Program-made: the position numbers and the translations under genes
NCBI GenBank assembly: GCA_002454505.1
Contig: DKJA01000164.1
Location: forward strand, 29,318 to 93,317
DNA from: Oxalobacteraceae bacterium UBA6704
GTDB lineage: Bacteria; Pseudomonadota; Gammaproteobacteria; Burkholderiales; Burkholderiaceae_D
Direction of reading: 5' to 3'
Length of the DNA: 64,000 nt
Notes under the pieces: model-generated
What the model saw: only the letters and a program-made list of their open reading frames with translations
What the model was told of the DNA's origin: nothing
Databases searched by the model: none
Shown: positions 61,780 to 64,000 of the stretch, piece after piece
Layout: every line of letters begins with the position of its first letter
How positions within the stretch are numbered: position 1 is the first letter of the stretch

Positions 61780-62210
61780 CCGGAAAATCGGGCGGCCCGG
61801 CGAGCGCAACCGCCTTTGCACTGCGTGCCCCGCCGTCCGCCTCGACGCACGGCACGCGATCAGCAGCCCCCTGCTTCGCGGCGTGCCCGCCGCCCGCCGC
61901 CCGCAGCCCGCCGTCCGCCGCCCGCCGAAGCCCCTACCCTGCCGCAGCCCGCGCCCGCGGTAATCCGCAATCCGCCGCGCCTTGCCGCTCCATGCCGCCC
62001 GCCGTACTCCGCCCGTAGCAGTCCGTCGTAGTCCGTCGCAGTCCGGCACCGCATCCTGCCAGCGCAACCCACAATCTGCAGCCAGCCACCGCCCGCGCTC
62101 GCCGCCGCTGGTTGCGCCGCCCGCCCCCCATTCTGCCAAACCGCCTTTTGCAATGCGTCCCCGCGCCGGCCACACAAGCCAAACCTCGACAGCCTGCTGC
62201 GCATCCGCCC
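61780..62210. repeat. Low-complexity C/G-skewed tract
   Basis: The plus strand is strongly C-rich, with clusters of CCGCCCGCC and a short tandem AGTCCGTCGT around 62011-62040. Imperfect direct copies flank it: AACCGCCTTTGCACTGCGT (61808) and AACCGCCTTTTGCAATGCGT (62138). It lies past the 3' end of the thioredoxin-like gene. Perhaps a decayed repeat or slippage region. Confidence 0.5.
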
Positions 62211-62211
62211 G

Positions 62212-62724
62212 TCACCCCGGCTGCGCCAGCAGCGCCTTGATCGCCTGCTCCGTCTCCTGGTACTGCCCCTCGCCGAAGTGTCGATAAACGATGCGGCCCT
62301 TCTTGTCGATCAGGTAGACGGCCGGCCAGAACTGGTTGTCGAAGGCGCGCCAGGTGGCGTAGCCGTTGTCCTGCGCCACCGGATACGTGATGCCGAAGCG
62401 CTTGATGGCGCCTTCCACGTTCGACGTGCTGCGCTCGAACGGATATTCGGGCGTATGCACGCCGACGACGACGAGGCCCTGGTCCTTGTACTTCGCGTGC
62501 CAGCTCTTCACGTAAGGCAGCGTGCCCACGCAGTTGATGCACGTGTAGGTCCAGAAATCGACCAGCACCACCTTGCCGCGCAGCGCTTCCTGCCGCAAAG
62601 GTTCGCTGTTGAGCCAGCGGTCGATGCCGGCGAAGGCAGGCGCGGGGCCGTAATCCTTGACGGGGGCGGCAAATGCGGTGGCCGCAAACACAGCGCCGAG
62701 CAACGCAACGATAGGGTTTTTCAT
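62212..62724 (-). CDS. Thioredoxin-like (TlpA/DipZ-C type) exported protein
   Basis: A 170-residue exported protein with a signal peptide (to about residue 19) and a thioredoxin-fold redox site WTYTCINCVG, Cys62 and Cys65. The segment YPVAQDNGYATWRAFDNQFWPAVYLIDKKG is the characteristic cis-Pro region of the DipZ/TlpA-like group. It likely transfers electrons or oxidises thiols in the periplasm. It lies just downstream of a CcdA-like membrane protein, the electron-transfer partner, with 19 bases between. Confidence 0.88.
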   Translation of the reverse strand: MKNPIVALLGAVFAATAFAAPVKDYGPAPAFAGIDRWLNSEPLRQEALRGKVVLVDFWTYTCINCVGTLPYVKSWHAKYKDQGLVVVGVHTPEYPFERSTSNVEGAIKRFGITYPVAQDNGYATWRAFDNQFWPAVYLIDKKGRIVYRHFGEGQYQETEQAIKALLAQPG

Positions 62725-62743
62725 GGTGTTCTCCTGAAAATAA

Positions 62744-63418
62744 TCAGATAAAGAGTCCGCTCAGATTGGCGGCAATGAGCACGTCGTAATGGAACAGCAT
62801 CGCAATGGCGGTCAGCACGACCAGTGCGCCGAAGGCCTGCTGCACGGCGGGTGCCGCCAGCCAGCGCAACCTTGTCGCGACAGCGCGGCCGCCCCAGGCC
62901 ACGAGGCCCATCGGCACGGCGGCACCCAGTGCATATAAAGTCAGCAGCAAGGTGGCGCGTTGCAGGTCCTGCGCCTGGGCGACCAGGGCCAGGATCGATG
63001 CCAGCACGGGGCCGGCGCACGGCGTCCACACGGCGCCCAGCGACATGCCCAGCACGAAGCCGGATAGCGGTCCGCGCGGCGCCGTGCCACGGCTGGGCAG
63101 GCGGGACGAGATCGCGGCCACCAGCCGGTCGTACGCGGCGGGCCACAGTCGCAATGCGCCGGACAGGCCAAGCAGCACCAGTGCCGTCACGCGCACCGCT
63201 TCGTGCAGCGCGGCCGCTTCCCGCGCCACGCTGGCCAGCAGCAGGCCGACGGCGGCAAAGGTCAGCACGAAGCCGGCCACGACGGACATCGAACGGCTGC
63301 GCGAGCCCTCGGCGGCGCCGGTGCCCAGCAACAGCGGCAGCATCGGCAGCACGCACGGCGATGCGACGGTCAGGATGCCGGCCAGCAGGGCCAGCGGAGA
63401 TTCGAACAGCGGTGTCAT
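62744..63418 (-). CDS. CcdA/DsbD-like cytochrome-c biogenesis membrane protein
   Basis: A 224-residue inner-membrane protein with about six hydrophobic segments and two conserved cysteines: C22 in VASPCVLPML and C134 in VWTPCAGPVL, the redox pair of the CcdA/DsbD family that carries electrons across the membrane. Pairs with the following thioredoxin-like protein; together they resemble a split DipZ system. RBS GGAGG precedes ATG 63418. Start was chosen from the first ATG before the hydrophobic segment. Confidence 0.88.
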   Translation of the reverse strand: MTPLFESPLALLAGILTVASPCVLPMLPLLLGTGAAEGSRSRSMSVVAGFVLTFAAVGLLLASVAREAAALHEAVRVTALVLLGLSGALRLWPAAYDRLVAAISSRLPSRGTAPRGPLSGFVLGMSLGAVWTPCAGPVLASILALVAQAQDLQRATLLLTLYALGAAVPMGLVAWGGRAVATRLRWLAAPAVQQAFGALVVLTAIAMLFHYDVLIAANLSGLFI

Positions 63419-63459
63419 GGTTGCCTCCGGGATGAATGAATGGCTCCATTACACCCGGC

Positions 63460-63552
63460 GGGTGTATCCGGCCGATGTCCCCGCAAGCCCTGAAACGATG
63501 CCGGGTGTATCGCGGCGTGTCATGCAAGAAGCCGGATACACAGGGATACACA
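63460..63552. promoter_or_regulatory. Cluster of GTGTATCC sites in the ccdA/sensor divergent promoter
   Basis: GGGTGTATCC (63460-63469), GGGTGTATCG (63503-63512), CGGATACAC (63533-63541) and GGGATACAC (63543-63551): two forward and two inverted copies of GTGTATCC/GGATACAC within about 90 bases between the CcdA-like and sensor kinase starts. They look like a multi-site operator, perhaps for the response regulator of the adjacent kinase. Inferred. Confidence 0.6.
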
Positions 63553-63619
63553 TCGGCCGGCCGCTTCGGCTATAACGTAAGCAACGAGAAAGCGAGCAAC
63601 GACAACGAAAGGCCCGACG

Positions 63620-64000
63620 ATGCAAGCAAAAACTGTCTTCCCCCGCTGGCTGCGCTGGCGCCCCCGCACGCTGTTCGGCCGCATGGTGCTCGTGCTGTGC
63701 GCCGGCCTGGCACTGGCGCAGGGCCTGACGTTCGCGGTGATCGTGGCCGAGCGCATGGAAGCGACGACCAACCTGATGCTGGGCTATATGGAGCAGGACG
63801 TGGCCAGCTCCGTGGCGCTGCTGAACCGCCTGCCGGCCGCGGAACGGGAAGAATGGCTGCCGCGGCTGGCCCGCCGCAGCTACAGCTTCGTGCTCAGGCC
63901 TCCCGTGCCGGGCAGCGTGCCGTCGCCCGGCCTGTCGGCCATGCTGGTGGCCTCGCTGGAACAGGCGCTGGGCCGCGATTACCGGCTCGATGCCAGCGCG
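63620..64000 (+). CDS. Membrane sensor histidine kinase, 5' part
   Basis: The first 127 residues of a protein cut by the window edge. An N-terminal membrane segment (MVLVLCAGLALAQGLTFAVIVAER) near residues 22-45 is followed by a periplasmic-looking sensor region (GYMEQDVASSVALLNRLPAAEREEWL). This fits the start of a two-component sensor kinase with a two-helix transmembrane sensor; kinase domains would lie beyond. GAAAGG is upstream of ATG 63620. Only a family-level guess. Confidence 0.6.
   Translation, partial: MQAKTVFPRWLRWRPRTLFGRMVLVLCAGLALAQGLTFAVIVAERMEATTNLMLGYMEQDVASSVALLNRLPAAEREEWLPRLARRSYSFVLRPPVPGSVPSPGLSAMLVASLEQALGRDYRLDASA

Larger units (their letters stand above)
61500..62211. 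other. Non-coding stretch with a hairpin and low-complexity DNA
   Basis: About 710 bases without a recognisable gene. It contains the 101-bp palindromic element at 61591-61691 and, from about 61780, C-rich low-complexity DNA with short CCGCCC/GTAGTCCGTC repeats. Long open frames occur on both strands here because of composition, but none shows protein-family features. Confidence 0.5.

Overview
The window is high-GC DNA from a beta-proteobacterium, most likely of the Oxalobacteraceae (Massilia, Duganella, Pseudoduganella). This is inferred from base composition, gene families and neighbourhoods (PEP-CTERM protein, cydDCABX behind a GbsR-like regulator, DUF3649/PepSY/DUF3325 module); no 16S gene is present. 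No rRNA, tRNA, CRISPR array or convincing replication origin was seen. Most of it is chromosomal accessory DNA: many short operons, each beside its own regulator, with one insertion sequence and two small non-autonomous derivatives of the same family.

Layout. 1-6.75 kb: 3' part of a UV-damage endonuclease gene, then a CMD / outer-membrane factor / HlyD / MFS efflux operon read away from a MocR regulator. 6.9-7.5 kb: lower-GC island with a frameshifted cbrC-like gene. 7.6-9.8 kb: MarR-GNAT fusion, NAD(P)-binding protein, VOC protein. 9.9-18.7 kb: a complete Nit1C-type cluster (GNAT, flavin oxidoreductase, NitB-like protein, nitrilase, radical SAM, AIR-synthase-like, glycosyltransferase, NitG-like protein) beside a divergent MocR regulator; this family of clusters has been tied to cyanide assimilation. 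18.8-22.7 kb: LysE exporter, Fur-box-controlled PepSY module, AraC regulator. 22.8-29.2 kb: SDRs, an IS1595-family element, a CMD/NmrA pair, MerR/SDR, an NTF2-like protein and Ada. 29.4-35.3 kb: a 975-residue winged-helix/ATPase regulator and a 996-residue propeller histidine kinase without a partner. 35.6-43.2 kb: GbsR, DUF2946, cydD-cydC-cydA-cydB and the unlisted small gene cydX. 43.3-53.3 kb: more oxidoreductase/regulator pairs, a TetR remnant, a Fic protein, a sterol-desaturase-like protein, a PEP-CTERM protein and a CPBP protease. 53.3-61.5 kb: DUF2325 protein with a Fur box, MocR+CMD, hydrolase, DeoR+MFS, CMD+HD/LuxR. 61.5-64 kb: low-complexity DNA, a thioredoxin-like and CcdA-like pair, and the start of a membrane sensor kinase.

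Themes. (1) The nit cluster seems to be controlled by a MocR protein: the two long intergenic regions of the cluster share repeated ATTGTATG and ATTGACTGGCA motifs with fixed spacing. (2) Two 82-84 bp MITEs carry perfect 8-bp target duplications and the same termini as the IS1595-family element; one sits exactly on a stop codon. (3) Four AhpD-like CMD proteins lie in about 55 kb, three of them next to MocR or LuxR-type regulators. (4) Two Fur-like boxes mark iron-regulated genes.
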